A stretch of 64,000 bases of DNA, taken from contig CANNAD010000003.1 of assembly GCA_947502645.1 (NCBI GenBank), positions 428,622 to 492,621 on the forward strand. Direction: 5' to 3'. Made by a program: the position numbers and the translations under genes. The stretch comes from an uncultured Micrococcaceae bacterium. Lineage in GTDB: Bacteria; Actinomycetota; Actinomycetes; Actinomycetales; Micrococcaceae. The notes under the pieces are model-generated. The model did not search any database. It had not been told where the DNA came from and saw nothing but the letters and a program-made list of their open reading frames with translations. Shown here one piece after another: positions 1 through 8,289 of the stretch (within the stretch, counting starts at the first letter, position 1; each line of letters begins with the position of its first letter).

Positions 1-1677
1 CCTGTGCTGGTTGACGAAGTCGCCGGCCGGGTACCGCTCTGATTCCTCGTACTGCGTGACCCACAGTGCCTTGGTGGCGAACGCGGCCCGCTTGGCAATC
101 GAAGACTCCGGGTCTGCCAACAGCTCCGGCAAACCCTCCGGAAACAGGCTGTACGCCACGGGTTCACCGACATGGTTCAACGAGTCCGGGTTGGAGATCC
201 GCCAGATGCGCCCCTTCGAGTTATCTGCCGTGCGCGCGGCCTCGGACTCGGTGGCGAGCACCGTCCGTTTGCGGGAGAAGGCGTTGCCGCGCGGATTTTC
301 CTCCGAGATGGGAACGCGCACCACCTCTTCCTCCTCCACCCGGTTGCCGCCGCCGTCGAGCGCCATATCCAGCCGGGCACAGAACAGGTGCTGATGGAAC
401 GGTGCCCCCAGCCCGGGGGCCATCTCTGAGCGGAAGCGGCCGTCATCCTGGTAGGCGCTGGTGAAGACGACGCCGGTGGCCTTCGCCTCGAATTCGATCG
501 TTCCGTCCAGGTACAGGTACCAGTAGAAGCCGTAATCGTAGTTACCAACGGTGGTGAAGAAGGAGATCACCAGACGGCGGTTTCGGCGGGTGTAGGAGAC
601 CCCGCTCCACAGGTCGCTGTGCTTGGCGAGGACACCCCAGTCCTCCTCGTGAATGCAGATGCCGTTGCGGATCTCCCGCGGGTTGCCGAGCTCATCGGCG
701 ATGACCGGGCTCAGGTATGTGATCTCCCCCAGACAGTCACAGCCGAGCTCGAGCGAGTTGGCGTAGCGGCCCACCAGGTATTCGCCGGTGTCGAAATAGT
801 TTTGCCAGGACCTCACCGGCGATGGATCGCCGTAGGGCACCACCATTTCGGCGATGGACGCCCGGTTGATGATGGGGCGGTTCCGGTCGCCGTCCCGAAA
901 GGAGAGATTCTTCAGCACCACCCCCTCGCGGACATCGAAGCCCACGTCCAGGTTCCATTTCTCCCATTCCATGTGACTTCCGTCCATGGTGAAGCTCGGT
1001 CCCTCGGGCTGGGTGATGTTGATCGGCTTCTGCGTGGTCCGCATGGGACCAGTGACGTCAGGATCCGTGAAGTTTCCGTTGACCTCGGGGACCGGCACGT
1101 TCTCGATGTCGTAGACCTGGTCCACGGACCGGTTCGTGGTGTCCACGTAGGCCACCAGACCGTCGACGGGGTGGGCCCAGGCGCTGTCCTCCGGGAAGTC
1201 CTGAACGAACGCGAGGCCGCGCAGGATCCGGCGGCCGGACTCATCCGGGTACTCGAATACCCCAGCAGACAGAGGAGCTACACGCACGTTCGCCACGTCG
1301 AGCCCCCGACGTTCCAGCGCCGCCAGCCACTCCGAGTTGGTGGACAGCACTTCCTCGACAACCTCGAACTCCTCATCGAGTACGGGAAGTTCACCGGAAA
1401 CCTTCGTGTCCAGAGTGGTAGTGGAGATGATGCTGGCGCTGGCGAGCGAAACGGTGACGTCCGTCGGGGCCTTCCCGCCGACGTCGTGCAGGAGAATCCG
1501 CACCAGCCGTTCGGTGTTCTCATCCTCCGTGGGCTGCGCGTCCAGGAGCCCAACATAGGCAAATCTGGTGCTATCTGAGACGAGACCTTTCTCGGTCAGG
1601 ATGTTCCGCACTGCGGTGATTTCGGCCTCGTCGAGCATGGCGGAAGCTGTTCGGCTATTCGGGTGCGTGGCAGTCAT
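1..1677 (-). CDS. Copper-containing primary amine oxidase (3' end outside the window)
   Basis: Oxidatively deaminates primary amines (phenylethylamine/tyramine type) to aldehyde, ammonia and hydrogen peroxide, using copper and a topaquinone cofactor made from its own tyrosine. The visible 559 residues run from ATG at 1677, preceded by AAGGA, to the left edge. Seen: the cofactor motif NYDY with precursor Tyr380, the catalytic-base region [10 protein letters not shown] with Asp296, and two copper ligands in HQHLF near 429-431. These positions are offset by 2 from Arthrobacter globiformis AGAO (Tyr382, Asp298), so the protein is close to that enzyme. The third copper His should lie about 30 residues beyond the edge; AGAO has roughly 640 residues. 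It is divergent from a TetR gene, which is its likely regulator. The family is certain; the exact substrate is not. Confidence 0.95.
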   Translation of the reverse strand, partial: MTATHPNSRTASAMLDEAEITAVRNILTEKGLVSDSTRFAYVGLLDAQPTEDENTERLVRILLHDVGGKAPTDVTVSLASASIISTTTLDTKVSGELPVLDEEFEVVEEVLSTNSEWLAALERRGLDVANVRVAPLSAGVFEYPDESGRRILRGLAFVQDFPEDSAWAHPVDGLVAYVDTTNRSVDQVYDIENVPVPEVNGNFTDPDVTGPMRTTQKPINITQPEGPSFTMDGSHMEWEKWNLDVGFDVREGVVLKNLSFRDGDRNRPIINRASIAEMVVPYGDPSPVRSWQNYFDTGEYLVGRYANSLELGCDCLGEITYLSPVIADELGNPREIRNGICIHEEDWGVLAKHSDLWSGVSYTRRNRRLVISFFTTVGNYDYGFYWYLYLDGTIEFEAKATGVVFTSAYQDDGRFRSEMAPGLGAPFHQHLFCARLDMALDGGGNRVEEEEVVRVPISEENPRGNAFSRKRTVLATESEAARTADNSKGRIWRISNPDSLNHVGEPVAYSLFPEGLPELLADPESSIAKRAAFATKALWVTQYEESERYPAGDFVNQHR

Positions 1678-1733
1678 GTGGTGCGTCCTTCGGGTTCAAA
1701 CAACCAAAAAATGTAATCTTGCTCACATTTATT

Positions 1734-1749
1734 TTCTACGATTGTAGAA
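1734..1749. promoter_or_regulatory. Perfect palindrome between the amine oxidase and TetR genes (candidate operator)
   Basis: TTCTAC-GATT-GTAGAA is a perfect inverted repeat with 6-base arms in the AT-rich stretch shared by the two divergent genes. A looser repeat, AATGT...ACATT, lies at 1710-1729. Position and symmetry suit a TetR-family operator controlling both genes. This is inference; no binding data are visible. Confidence 0.5.
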
Positions 1750-1818
1750 CTATAGGCACACGTAGACTGGAGTCACAAGGAAAACAGCCGAAAACTTCTC
1801 AAAGGACCCTCCCCTCAC

Positions 1819-2412
1819 GTGCCAAAAGTTGTCGATTACCCCACGAGACGGCTCGAACTAGTGCAAGTGACGTGGCGCATCATCGCCAGTAAGGGCCTCG
1901 ACGGCGCCACGATGCGGGAAATTGCCAAAGAGGCTGGCTTCGCCAACGGCGCGCTCAAACCGTATTTCAGCAACAAGGACGAGCTGCTGACGTACGCTTT
2001 CCAGCACGTTTTCGACCAGACCAACAAGCGCGCATCCATCAGCACCCGCGGCCTCAAGGGGCTCGCCGCCCTGCGTGCGTTCTGCCACGAGGTGTTACCG
2101 CTCGACGACGAACGGCGCCTTGAGGCGCGGATCGTGATCCCTTTCTGGCAGCGGGCCCTCACGGATTCTGCGAAGTCCGCCATGCACGAACAGTCCATGA
2201 CCGAATGGCGAAACCGTTTGCTGGGCTACCTCGCCGAAAGCCGCGAGCTCGGCGAACTCGGCACCACGATTGAGGACCACCACATCACCAGCCACCTGAT
2301 GTCCATGACCATGGGCGCGCAGATCCTGGCCGTCGTCTTCGTCGAAGAGGACTCCGGGCAGAAACAGATCCGGGAACTCGACGCATACCTGGACCTGCTG
2401 AAGGCTGGCTGA
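1819..2412 (+). CDS. TetR/AcrR-family transcriptional regulator
   Basis: DNA-binding regulator of 197 residues starting at GTG, with AAAGGA about 12 bases upstream. The N-terminal helix-turn-helix (about residues 10-55) is clear: ASKGLDGATMREIAKEAG followed by the recognition segment GALKPYFSNKDELL. The C-terminal half is a typical all-helical ligand-binding domain of the BetI-like kind. It is divergent from the copper amine oxidase with a palindrome in the 141-bp gap, so it probably represses that enzyme and itself, and may sense an amine or aldehyde. The inducer cannot be read from the sequence. Confidence 0.9.
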   Translation: MPKVVDYPTRRLELVQVTWRIIASKGLDGATMREIAKEAGFANGALKPYFSNKDELLTYAFQHVFDQTNKRASISTRGLKGLAALRAFCHEVLPLDDERRLEARIVIPFWQRALTDSAKSAMHEQSMTEWRNRLLGYLAESRELGELGTTIEDHHITSHLMSMTMGAQILAVVFVEEDSGQKQIRELDAYLDLLKAG

Positions 2413-2434
2413 GCGGCCGTTCACCGCCCAACGC

Positions 2435-2507
2435 GCCCGCACTTATTGTTGGAATAGGGCCATTTCCGCCGCTATTCCAACAATAACTGCGCCCGGATCC
2501 GGCGGGA
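2435..2507. repeat. REP-like dispersed palindrome, copy 1
   Basis: A perfect 15-base inverted repeat (TTATTGTTGGAATAG at 2443-2457, CTATTCCAACAATAA at 2472-2486) around a 14-base loop, followed by CGGATCCGGCGGGA. It sits between the convergent ends of the TetR and MHS transporter genes. The same element recurs at 11554-11626 and, in rearranged form, at 7395-7478. It may also act as a two-way terminator here. Confidence 0.85.
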
Positions 2508-2554
2508 CGGCCTCCCGTGGGTGCAGACAGATCCGCTGGACCAGGCCCCCTCGG

Positions 2555-3922
2555 TTATTGTCCCGTTGTCTCGCTCAGGTCCACGCCCTTGGTTTCGCGC
2601 AGTGTCAGTGCGGTAGCTACGCCAATGCACAGCAGCACCACGGTGTAGATTCCGAACACTGTGTTGCCTACCTCCCCGAACCAGGTACCCATTGCTGCCT
2701 GCAGGTAGGCCGCGGTGCCACCGAATGCTGCTACGCAGAGAGCGTAGGGAATGGCGACGCCAACGGTCCGAATTGAGGTTGGGAACAGTTCAGCGTAGAC
2801 AGCGGGAACAATAGCGGCAGATGCTGCGATGAATACGAGCATCAGTGACATGGCAACAGCCAGCTGGACCGCTGAATCCTGCACCAGCCAGGTGGCGGGG
2901 AAGAACATTGCGGCTGATCCGAGCCCGCTGATGACCAGTACTGGTTTGCGTCCAATCCGGTCCGAGAGCCTGCCCCACAGCGGCAGCGCAATCAGGAAGA
3001 CCAGGTTCGCCACAACACCGGCCCACAGTGCTCCAGCTGCTTCAATACCGAGAGTGTTGATGGCGTAGGCGGGGGTGGCAACGCCCCAGACGTAGTAGAC
3101 CACGGTCAGTCCTACTGTCAGGCCGATGACCTTCGTTGCCTGACGCCAGTTCCTGCGCAGCTGCGTGAACATTCCGACGACGACGGCGTCCTGTTCTGGC
3201 GCGACCTTTGCATCCTCGAATACTTCGGATTCTTCCAGTTTTGAACGCATGTACAGGGCGAAGAGGCCGATCACAGCACCGATCAGGAATGGGATTCGCC
3301 AGCCAAAGGAGGACATCTGCTCTTCGCTGAGCATGGTGGAAAGAACTGCTCCGATGAGCGTCCCGACCATGATGCCGATCGTTCCTGAGAAGTAGATCAG
3401 CGACGCCCACAACCCGCGGCGCTGGGGCGGCGCCATCTCGGACAGGTACGTTTGGGCGCTTGGTAGTTCGCCGCCGTGGGCCAGACCCTGCACGAGGCGG
3501 GCGATCAGGAGGATCACTGACGCCCATGAACCGATCGCCTCATATGTTGGAGTCAGCGCGATGATCAGCGATCCGATCGATGCGAGTAGGACGCAGAGGA
3601 CCAGCGACGTCTTCCGGCCGAGCTTGTCCCCAACCCACCCGAAGAAAAACCCACCCAGTGGCCGTGCGGCAAAGCCGACGGCGAAAATTGCGAGGGTGGC
3701 CAGGAACGCCGAAGCTGGGTCCTCTTTACTGAACAACTGGGTGGAGATGAAGGAAGCGAACGTCGCGTAAATGGCCCAGTCGAACCATTCCGCAGCGTTA
3801 CCTGTCCCAGTCGCGACCAGGGTACGGCGAACATTGGCGCGGCTCTGGCCGGTGCTGGAGTGCTGGAGCCCTCCTTCTTCAAGGTTGGGTGTCGAAGGAA
3901 CAGTGGGTTCGCTGGTTTTCAT
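2555..3922 (-). CDS. MFS transporter, metabolite:H+ symporter (MHS) family
   Basis: Predicted 12-helix inner-membrane symporter of 455 residues, related to ProP/ShiA-type carriers of organic acids and zwitterions. The MFS loop motif is visible as GWVGDKLGRK (about 97-106), with the family signature NAAEWFDWAIYA at the first helix and RLVQGLAHGGELP further on. The start overlaps the stop of the upstream amidohydrolase by 4 bases (ATGA), so the two are translationally coupled. The carrier therefore probably imports the hydrolase's substrate or moves its product. The exact solute is not readable. Confidence 0.9.
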   Translation of the reverse strand: MKTSEPTVPSTPNLEEGGLQHSSTGQSRANVRRTLVATGTGNAAEWFDWAIYATFASFISTQLFSKEDPASAFLATLAIFAVGFAARPLGGFFFGWVGDKLGRKTSLVLCVLLASIGSLIIALTPTYEAIGSWASVILLIARLVQGLAHGGELPSAQTYLSEMAPPQRRGLWASLIYFSGTIGIMVGTLIGAVLSTMLSEEQMSSFGWRIPFLIGAVIGLFALYMRSKLEESEVFEDAKVAPEQDAVVVGMFTQLRRNWRQATKVIGLTVGLTVVYYVWGVATPAYAINTLGIEAAGALWAGVVANLVFLIALPLWGRLSDRIGRKPVLVISGLGSAAMFFPATWLVQDSAVQLAVAMSLMLVFIAASAAIVPAVYAELFPTSIRTVGVAIPYALCVAAFGGTAAYLQAAMGTWFGEVGNTVFGIYTVVLLCIGVATALTLRETKGVDLSETTGQ

Positions 3923-5160
3923 ACTGACTCCTTGGAAAGACGTTCGATAGCTAGTCGTGCGTAGAGGGCGCTGCCGTCCGCAAGGACGGCGTCGTCAAAG
4001 ACGGCATACGCAGAGTGGTTGAAGGCGGCGGAGGCGTGATCGGTACCGTCAGGTACGGCTGAGAGGAACAGGAACGCTCCGGGGACTTCCTCGAGGACCC
4101 GGGAGAAGTCCTCTGAACCGGCCAGGGGGTTCGGCATGGCCAGATAGCGTTCGTTCCCGAAGAGTTCCTGGACGGCGTCGCACGCAAATCGGGACTCTGC
4201 AACATCGTTGATGGTCACGGGGTATTCATCCTGATAATCAACGTCCACCTGGACACCGTGTGCTGCAGCGATACCGTGCAGCAGTTGCGGGATCGCGGAG
4301 TGTAAGCGTTCCTTGGCGGCGCTCGAATAGGAGCGGATTGTTGCCTCAAATCGGGCGGATTCCGGGATGATGTTCCGTTTGGTGCCGGCCTGCAGGACTC
4401 CGACCGTCAGGACGATGGGGTCGAAAATGTCGAATTGGCGCGTCACCATTGATTGGAGCGCCATGACCATTTCCGCGGCTACGGTCACCGGGTCCTTGGC
4501 CATGAAGGGAGCCGATCCATGGCCACCAACCCCCTTGACGGTAACGGTCAGGCCGTCTGAGGCGCTCATGATTGCTCCTTCGCGAGACATGAACGTTCCC
4601 CCCGGGGCCAATGCACTCGCCACGTGAAGCCCGTACGCTGCGTCGGGCCGCCTTCCCGCGGCGTCAAGCACGCCTTCCCGTATCATCACGCTGGCGCCGT
4701 CGAAACCTTCCTCACCTGGTTGGAACATCAACACAACGTCACCCTGGAGCTGATGCTGGCGTTCGGAGAGCAACGTTGCGGCACCGGCCAACATGGCGGT
4801 GTGGAGATCATGGCCACAGGCATGCATGGCCCCGTCCACCTGGGAGGTGTAGTCCACTCCCGTCTGTTCCTGCACGGGCAGGGCGTCCATATCCCCACGG
4901 AGCAGGACCACGGGAGCCGCTTCCGCCGACGCCGGCCTGCCGCCTCCGCGCAGCACCGCAGTCACGGACGTCGTCTCGGTCCCTGTGCTCACTTCATAGC
5001 CGAGCCCATCGAGCCAGCGCAGAACCTTCTCCTGAGTGCGGGGCAGGTCCAAGCCGATTTCGGGCTCCCTGTGGAGTCTGTGACGCAGGTCCGCGATATC
5101 TCCCTGCAGGGCGTGGGCATCCTGCAGCAACGAGGACGTAAGATCTGCTGAGCTGGTCAT
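3919..5160 (-). CDS. M20-family amidohydrolase (N-acyl amino acid hydrolase type)
   Basis: Zinc-dependent hydrolase of about 413 residues that cleaves an amide bond, in the HipO/AbgB/IAA-amino-acid hydrolase subgroup (M20D). Seen: LRHRLHREPEIG near the N-terminus, the metal-binding CGHDLHTAMLAG, the PGEEGFDGA segment with the catalytic Glu, a dimerisation domain, and the C-terminal GSEDFS motif. I chose ATG at 5160 because GGAAAGG lies 11 bases upstream; a GTG at 5196 would add 12 residues. It is coupled to the MHS transporter downstream and divergent from an Lrp/AsnC regulator. The likely role is uptake and hydrolysis of an N-acylated amino acid or similar amide. Confidence 0.9.
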   Translation of the reverse strand: MTSSADLTSSLLQDAHALQGDIADLRHRLHREPEIGLDLPRTQEKVLRWLDGLGYEVSTGTETTSVTAVLRGGGRPASAEAAPVVLLRGDMDALPVQEQTGVDYTSQVDGAMHACGHDLHTAMLAGAATLLSERQHQLQGDVVLMFQPGEEGFDGASVMIREGVLDAAGRRPDAAYGLHVASALAPGGTFMSREGAIMSASDGLTVTVKGVGGHGSAPFMAKDPVTVAAEMVMALQSMVTRQFDIFDPIVLTVGVLQAGTKRNIIPESARFEATIRSYSSAAKERLHSAIPQLLHGIAAAHGVQVDVDYQDEYPVTINDVAESRFACDAVQELFGNERYLAMPNPLAGSEDFSRVLEEVPGAFLFLSAVPDGTDHASAAFNHSAYAVFDDAVLADGSALYARLAIERLSKESV

Positions 5161-5206
5161 GGAGTTGAGAGCCTTTCCGTAAATTGTGTTCCACACACAT
5201 CATGAG

Positions 5207-5220
5207 GTGACGCCCGTCAC
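5207..5220. promoter_or_regulatory. Palindrome in the hydrolase/AsnC divergent promoter region
   Basis: GTGACG-CC-CGTCAC is a perfect inverted repeat with 6-base arms, upstream of both the M20 hydrolase and the Lrp/AsnC regulator genes. It is a candidate operator for that regulator, by position only. Confidence 0.35.
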
Positions 5221-5284
5221 ATAGACTCAGAAATTAGGAAAGTTGCATTTTCCACGTGTAGAACCGGGAAAGCGTGCGGAAGGA

Positions 5285-6277
5285 ATGATGGAGTTACCAC
5301 TGGAGGACCTGGAACTCGTTCACGCGCTGCAAATTGCCCCCCGCGCTAGCTGGAGCGAACTTGGTGGCATCCTCGGACGCCATCCATCAACGCTGTCCAG
5401 CCGTTGGGATAGTTTGCGGAGCCGCGGTCTCGCCTGGGTCACAGGCCACCTGGCTGGTGGTCCCGAACAGTCATGTCTGGCGTTTGTCGGCGTCGAATGT
5501 GACCCCGAGGCACTGACGGACACGTCGAATGCGCTGTGTTCCATCCCCGAGGTCACCACCATTGACGAAGCAACCCGCTCCTGGGACCTGCGTCTGACCA
5601 CACTGAGCACAGACTGGCACCACCTCGCCGGACGGGTCCTTCCGCAGATCAGGGCCACCAAGGGCGTGCTACGCACTCAACTCATGGTGTGTACACGGCT
5701 ATACGCCCTCGGAAACAATTGGCGCCTGGACGTGCTCAGCGCAGCACAGCAGCGGCAACTTAACACACTGCGCCTGCCGGCGATAACGTCCGCTCCGAGC
5801 CAGCCGCCCAGTCATTTCGCAGACATGCTGCCAACACTGAACCGTAACGGCAGGGCGACGGCGTCCGAGCTCGGCCAAGCACTGGGTATCCATCCCTCCA
5901 CAGCAGGAAGGCAATTGAGATCTGCCGTAGCCTCCGGCCTGCTCACCTTCCGCTGTGAGCTCGCACAGGAATACTCCGGCTACCCCATCGCATGCCAGTG
6001 GTACGCACGGCTTCCACCCAGCTCACTCGACGCCGCTGTTGAGTTTTTACGTTGCTACCGAACCCTTCGACTCTGTGCCAGCATCAGTGGGGACGCGAAT
6101 TTCACCTTCTATTTGTGGCTTCGCACACCAGCTGATATTGCAGATGTGGAGGAGAGCCTGCAAGCGGCTGTGCCTGAGATCCAGATCATGGAATCGAATG
6201 TCGGCGTACGCACTCACAAGCGCCTGGGCTGGGTTCTCCGCGAGGATTCAAGCAGCACCGGGGAGGTCATCGTTTAG
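5285..6277 (+). CDS. Lrp/AsnC-family regulator with two DNA-binding modules
   Basis: About 330 residues, roughly twice the length of classic Lrp, with two repeats. The first helix-turn-helix (about 5-50) contains RASWSELGGILGRHPSTLSSRW; the second (about 190-235) contains GRATASELGQALGIHPSTAGRQL. Each is followed by a ligand-binding (RAM-like) segment. ATG 5285 follows GGAAGGA and fits where homology begins; a TTG at 5243 would add 14 residues. It is divergent from the M20 hydrolase-MHS transporter operon and probably controls it in response to an amino-acid-like ligand. This two-module form is known in actinobacteria. Confidence 0.85.
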   Translation: MMELPLEDLELVHALQIAPRASWSELGGILGRHPSTLSSRWDSLRSRGLAWVTGHLAGGPEQSCLAFVGVECDPEALTDTSNALCSIPEVTTIDEATRSWDLRLTTLSTDWHHLAGRVLPQIRATKGVLRTQLMVCTRLYALGNNWRLDVLSAAQQRQLNTLRLPAITSAPSQPPSHFADMLPTLNRNGRATASELGQALGIHPSTAGRQLRSAVASGLLTFRCELAQEYSGYPIACQWYARLPPSSLDAAVEFLRCYRTLRLCASISGDANFTFYLWLRTPADIADVEESLQAAVPEIQIMESNVGVRTHKRLGWVLREDSSSTGEVIV

Positions 6278-6290
6278 CTGTAACGGACCG

Positions 6291-6611
6291 TCAGCTGACC
6301 TTCAGCTCACCCATCCTGCCCCAACCGTCGGCGTCGAGCTTTTCGCTGATGATGTGCGGTGTTTCCACCAAGGCCTGCGGCATGGCATCCATGGCCTTGC
6401 TGAAGTGTTCGCTGTTCACATGCGCCTCTGCGGCGTCATCCTGGAACGCCTCGACCAGTACAAACTCGTTGGGGTTCTCAACGCTGCGCGACCAGTCGAA
6501 CCACAGGTTCCCCGGTTCCTGGCGTGTTGCCTCCGTGAAGTCCCGGGTCAGGTCCAGCCACTTTTCTGACCAGTCGGGTTTGACGTTGAATTTCACCACA
6601 ATGAAGATCAT
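6291..6611 (-). CDS. Antibiotic biosynthesis monooxygenase (ABM/YgiN-like) domain protein
   Basis: Small single-domain protein of 106 residues in the dimeric ferredoxin-like ABM fold. The pattern is typical: MIFIVVKFNVKP at the N-terminus, PGNLWFDWSRS, then FVLVEAFQDDAAEAHVNSEHF. Relatives such as YgiN act as quinol monooxygenases or cofactor-free oxygenases; here the substrate is unknown. ATG 6611 matches the usual N-terminus; a TTG four codons upstream is also possible. It converges on the Lrp/AsnC gene and is probably a one-gene unit. Confidence 0.85.
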   Translation of the reverse strand: MIFIVVKFNVKPDWSEKWLDLTRDFTEATRQEPGNLWFDWSRSVENPNEFVLVEAFQDDAAEAHVNSEHFSKAMDAMPQALVETPHIISEKLDADGWGRMGELKVS

Positions 6612-6688
6612 GACCCCATTCAATCACTGATAGTCAGAGCTCTGGCCGTCGCCAGCCAGAATGCTCCGATTGCTACGCAGGTGCAGGG

Positions 6689-6955
6689 ATGACAACAATT
6701 CCCCATCGGGAGCTGCGGAACAACAGCAGCAGCATTCTTGAGCGGGTGAAGAACGGTGAGACCATCAACGTCACGAACAATGGGGACGTTGCGGCAACAT
6801 TGATCCCGCCATCGGTCTCCATTTTCGAAGCTCTGTTGCTTTCGGGGCAGGTCCGGCCAGCAACCGGTGCGGCCGTTGATTTCCGCGTCCTGCCGCGGAG
6901 TTCCCAGGAGGATTCGACGGCGGACATCCTCGCCGATCTGCGTGGCGATCGTTGA
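6689..6955 (+). CDS. Phd/YefM-family antitoxin
   Basis: 88-residue antitoxin that would bind DNA with its N-terminal half and neutralise a toxin with its C-terminal tail. MTTIPHRELRNNSSSILERVKNGE is the typical Phd/YefM start, followed by INVTNNGDVAATLIP. The stop overlaps the start of the following PIN-domain toxin gene by 4 bases. The partner is broken, so this antitoxin now looks orphaned, though it could still repress its own promoter. Confidence 0.85.
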   Translation: MTTIPHRELRNNSSSILERVKNGETINVTNNGDVAATLIPPSVSIFEALLLSGQVRPATGAAVDFRVLPRSSQEDSTADILADLRGDR

Positions 6956-7353
6956 TTATCTACATCGACACGTCGGCCGGCCTGAAGCTGGTAGTGAGGA
7001 ATCTGAGTCAGCCGCCCTTGCCGATAATCTGTCCACGGCAGCATCAGAGGGGCATACCCTCGTTGCGTCGATGTTGCTTCACACGGAAATGCACTGCGCG
7101 GCAAGGCGGCGGTGGGAACAGTCCCGGCGAGTTGATCAATACCGTGCTGAGCGGCATCAACCTTGTCGACGTGGCCCGCAGTGACTTGATATACGCGGCT
7201 GCCATGCCCCACCAGCCCAGAAGCGGGGGCGCTATCCACTTGGCCACAGCGATTAGATTGCAGGCTCAGTCCATCGTCCTCTAAGACAGTGAGCTCATAG
7301 CGACAGCAACCGACGCCGGACTGTCCACAGAATCGCCGGGTCTCGCGAGCTAG
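6952..7353 (+). pseudogene. Broken VapC-type PIN-domain toxin
   Basis: The stretch would encode about 133 residues of a PIN ribonuclease, but is damaged at three places. It opens with IIYIDTSAGLKLVV (the PIN Asp is present), shifts frame near 6997 into EESESAALADNLSTAASEG...LLHTEMHCAARR, shifts back near 7110 into GELINTVLSGINLVDVARSD, continues through GGAIHLATAI, and hits a stop at 7282-7284. In the same frame beyond that stop the remaining tail DSELIATATDAGLSTESPGLAS can still be read to a TAG at 7351. The toxin is therefore inactive unless the changes are sequencing errors. Confidence 0.85.
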
Positions 7354-7394
7354 ATCTTTTGGCTCTTGCGAATGGGGCGGCGGGCTGCCAACGG
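7311..7394. repeat. vapC 3' tail plus downstream flank, duplicated at 9258-9347
   Basis: Aligned by eye, 7311-7394 and 9258-9347 match at most positions (about 85 per cent). Each holds the last codons of a vapC-like gene (LSTESPGLA), its TAG, and the same non-coding flank. Here the block runs directly into a REP-like palindrome; at 9347 it does not. Confidence 0.8.
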
Positions 7395-7478
7395 GCCCGT
7401 ACTTACTGTTGGAATAGGGCCAATTTTCCTACTATTCCACCAATAAGTTTTCCTACTATTCCACCAATAAGTGCGGGC
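7395..7478. repeat. REP-like dispersed palindrome, copy 2, with duplicated right arm
   Basis: Same element as 2435-2507. The left arm is GTACTTACTGTTGGAATAG. The right side has a perfect 24-base tandem duplication (7424-7447 and 7448-7471), so the arm CTATTCCACCAATAAG occurs twice. The outer ends GCCCGTACTT and AAGTGCGGGC can still pair. It lies between the convergent vapC remnant and TetR genes. Confidence 0.85.
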
Positions 7479-7497
7479 TAATCAGCGTGGCTGCGCT

Positions 7498-8169
7498 TCA
7501 GCTCGCGGTGGAATCGAACCCGAGCGTCACTACAGCATTTTCCACGAATCCTGGAAGCATCACGCTGGCAAACTCTTCAAAGCCTGGGCCGAACCATCCC
7601 CGCCGCTCCGCGCTAATCAGCCCTATTAATCCTGTCCATACGAAAACGGCGGCCTGGACCTGCGATTCCGTCAAGCCCGGGACCAGCGGGGCCGTCGCAT
7701 CACTCAACATGGGATAGGAACCGGAAATTGTACGAGGAAGTCCCTGCGCCGCCAGCACAAGGATCTCCCGAATTACCGCAACACCCGGGTCATCCTCCTC
7801 TGGAACCCGCGGCACCTTAAAGTCGGGGACGGGTGTTCCGTATAGCAAATCCCACTCTGCATGGTGAAGTCGCGACCAATTGAGCATGGCCTCGCACAGG
7901 ACACCCAAACGCAACCCCGGGCTTTCGGGGGCCATCTCCAGCGCGCCCCTCACATGCTTGGCAAGATGTTCGAACTGCTGCCGGATGAGCAGCGTCAGTA
8001 GCTCATCTCGGCTAGCAACGTAGCGGTAGATACCGGACGAGACCATTCCAATCTCCCGGGCAATAGCGCGAAGCGACAACGCGGCCGGACCCTGTTTTTC
8101 CAACGAGTTCTGTGCTGATTCCAGGATCTGGTCCATGATTTTCTGACGGGATCGGGCACGCATAGACAT
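7498..8169 (-). CDS. TetR/AcrR-family transcriptional regulator
   Basis: 223-residue regulator. The helix-turn-helix (about residues 10-55) includes AALSLRAIAREIGMVSSGIY and RYVASRDELLTLLI; the C-terminal part (LHHAEWDLLYGTPVPDF) is typical of the TetR_C_13 type. It is divergent from a NAD(P)-binding reductase gene, and two copies of one 15-base palindrome sit between them, so repression of both genes is likely. Confidence 0.9.
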   Translation of the reverse strand: MSMRARSRQKIMDQILESAQNSLEKQGPAALSLRAIAREIGMVSSGIYRYVASRDELLTLLIRQQFEHLAKHVRGALEMAPESPGLRLGVLCEAMLNWSRLHHAEWDLLYGTPVPDFKVPRVPEEDDPGVAVIREILVLAAQGLPRTISGSYPMLSDATAPLVPGLTESQVQAAVFVWTGLIGLISAERRGWFGPGFEEFASVMLPGFVENAVVTLGFDSTAS

Positions 8170-8218
8170 AAGCCCATTCTGGCAGGGAAAACCAGAACAC
8201 TAGGGTCAGCAAAACTCC

Positions 8219-8275
8219 GAGAGCACTGCTCTTGCATTCGCTTGACTCACATCCTACGATGAGAGCACTGCTCTC
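8219..8275. promoter_or_regulatory. Two matching palindromic operators for the divergent TetR/reductase pair
   Basis: GAGAGCACTGCTCTT (8219-8233) and GAGAGCACTGCTCTC (8261-8275) are the same 15-base palindrome with 7-base arms. Their centres are 42 bases apart, four helical turns, on the same DNA face. One is near the TetR promoter; the other ends 14 bases before the reductase ATG and just before its ribosome binding site. Confidence 0.75.
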
Positions 8276-8289
8276 GAAAGGAATGTTTG

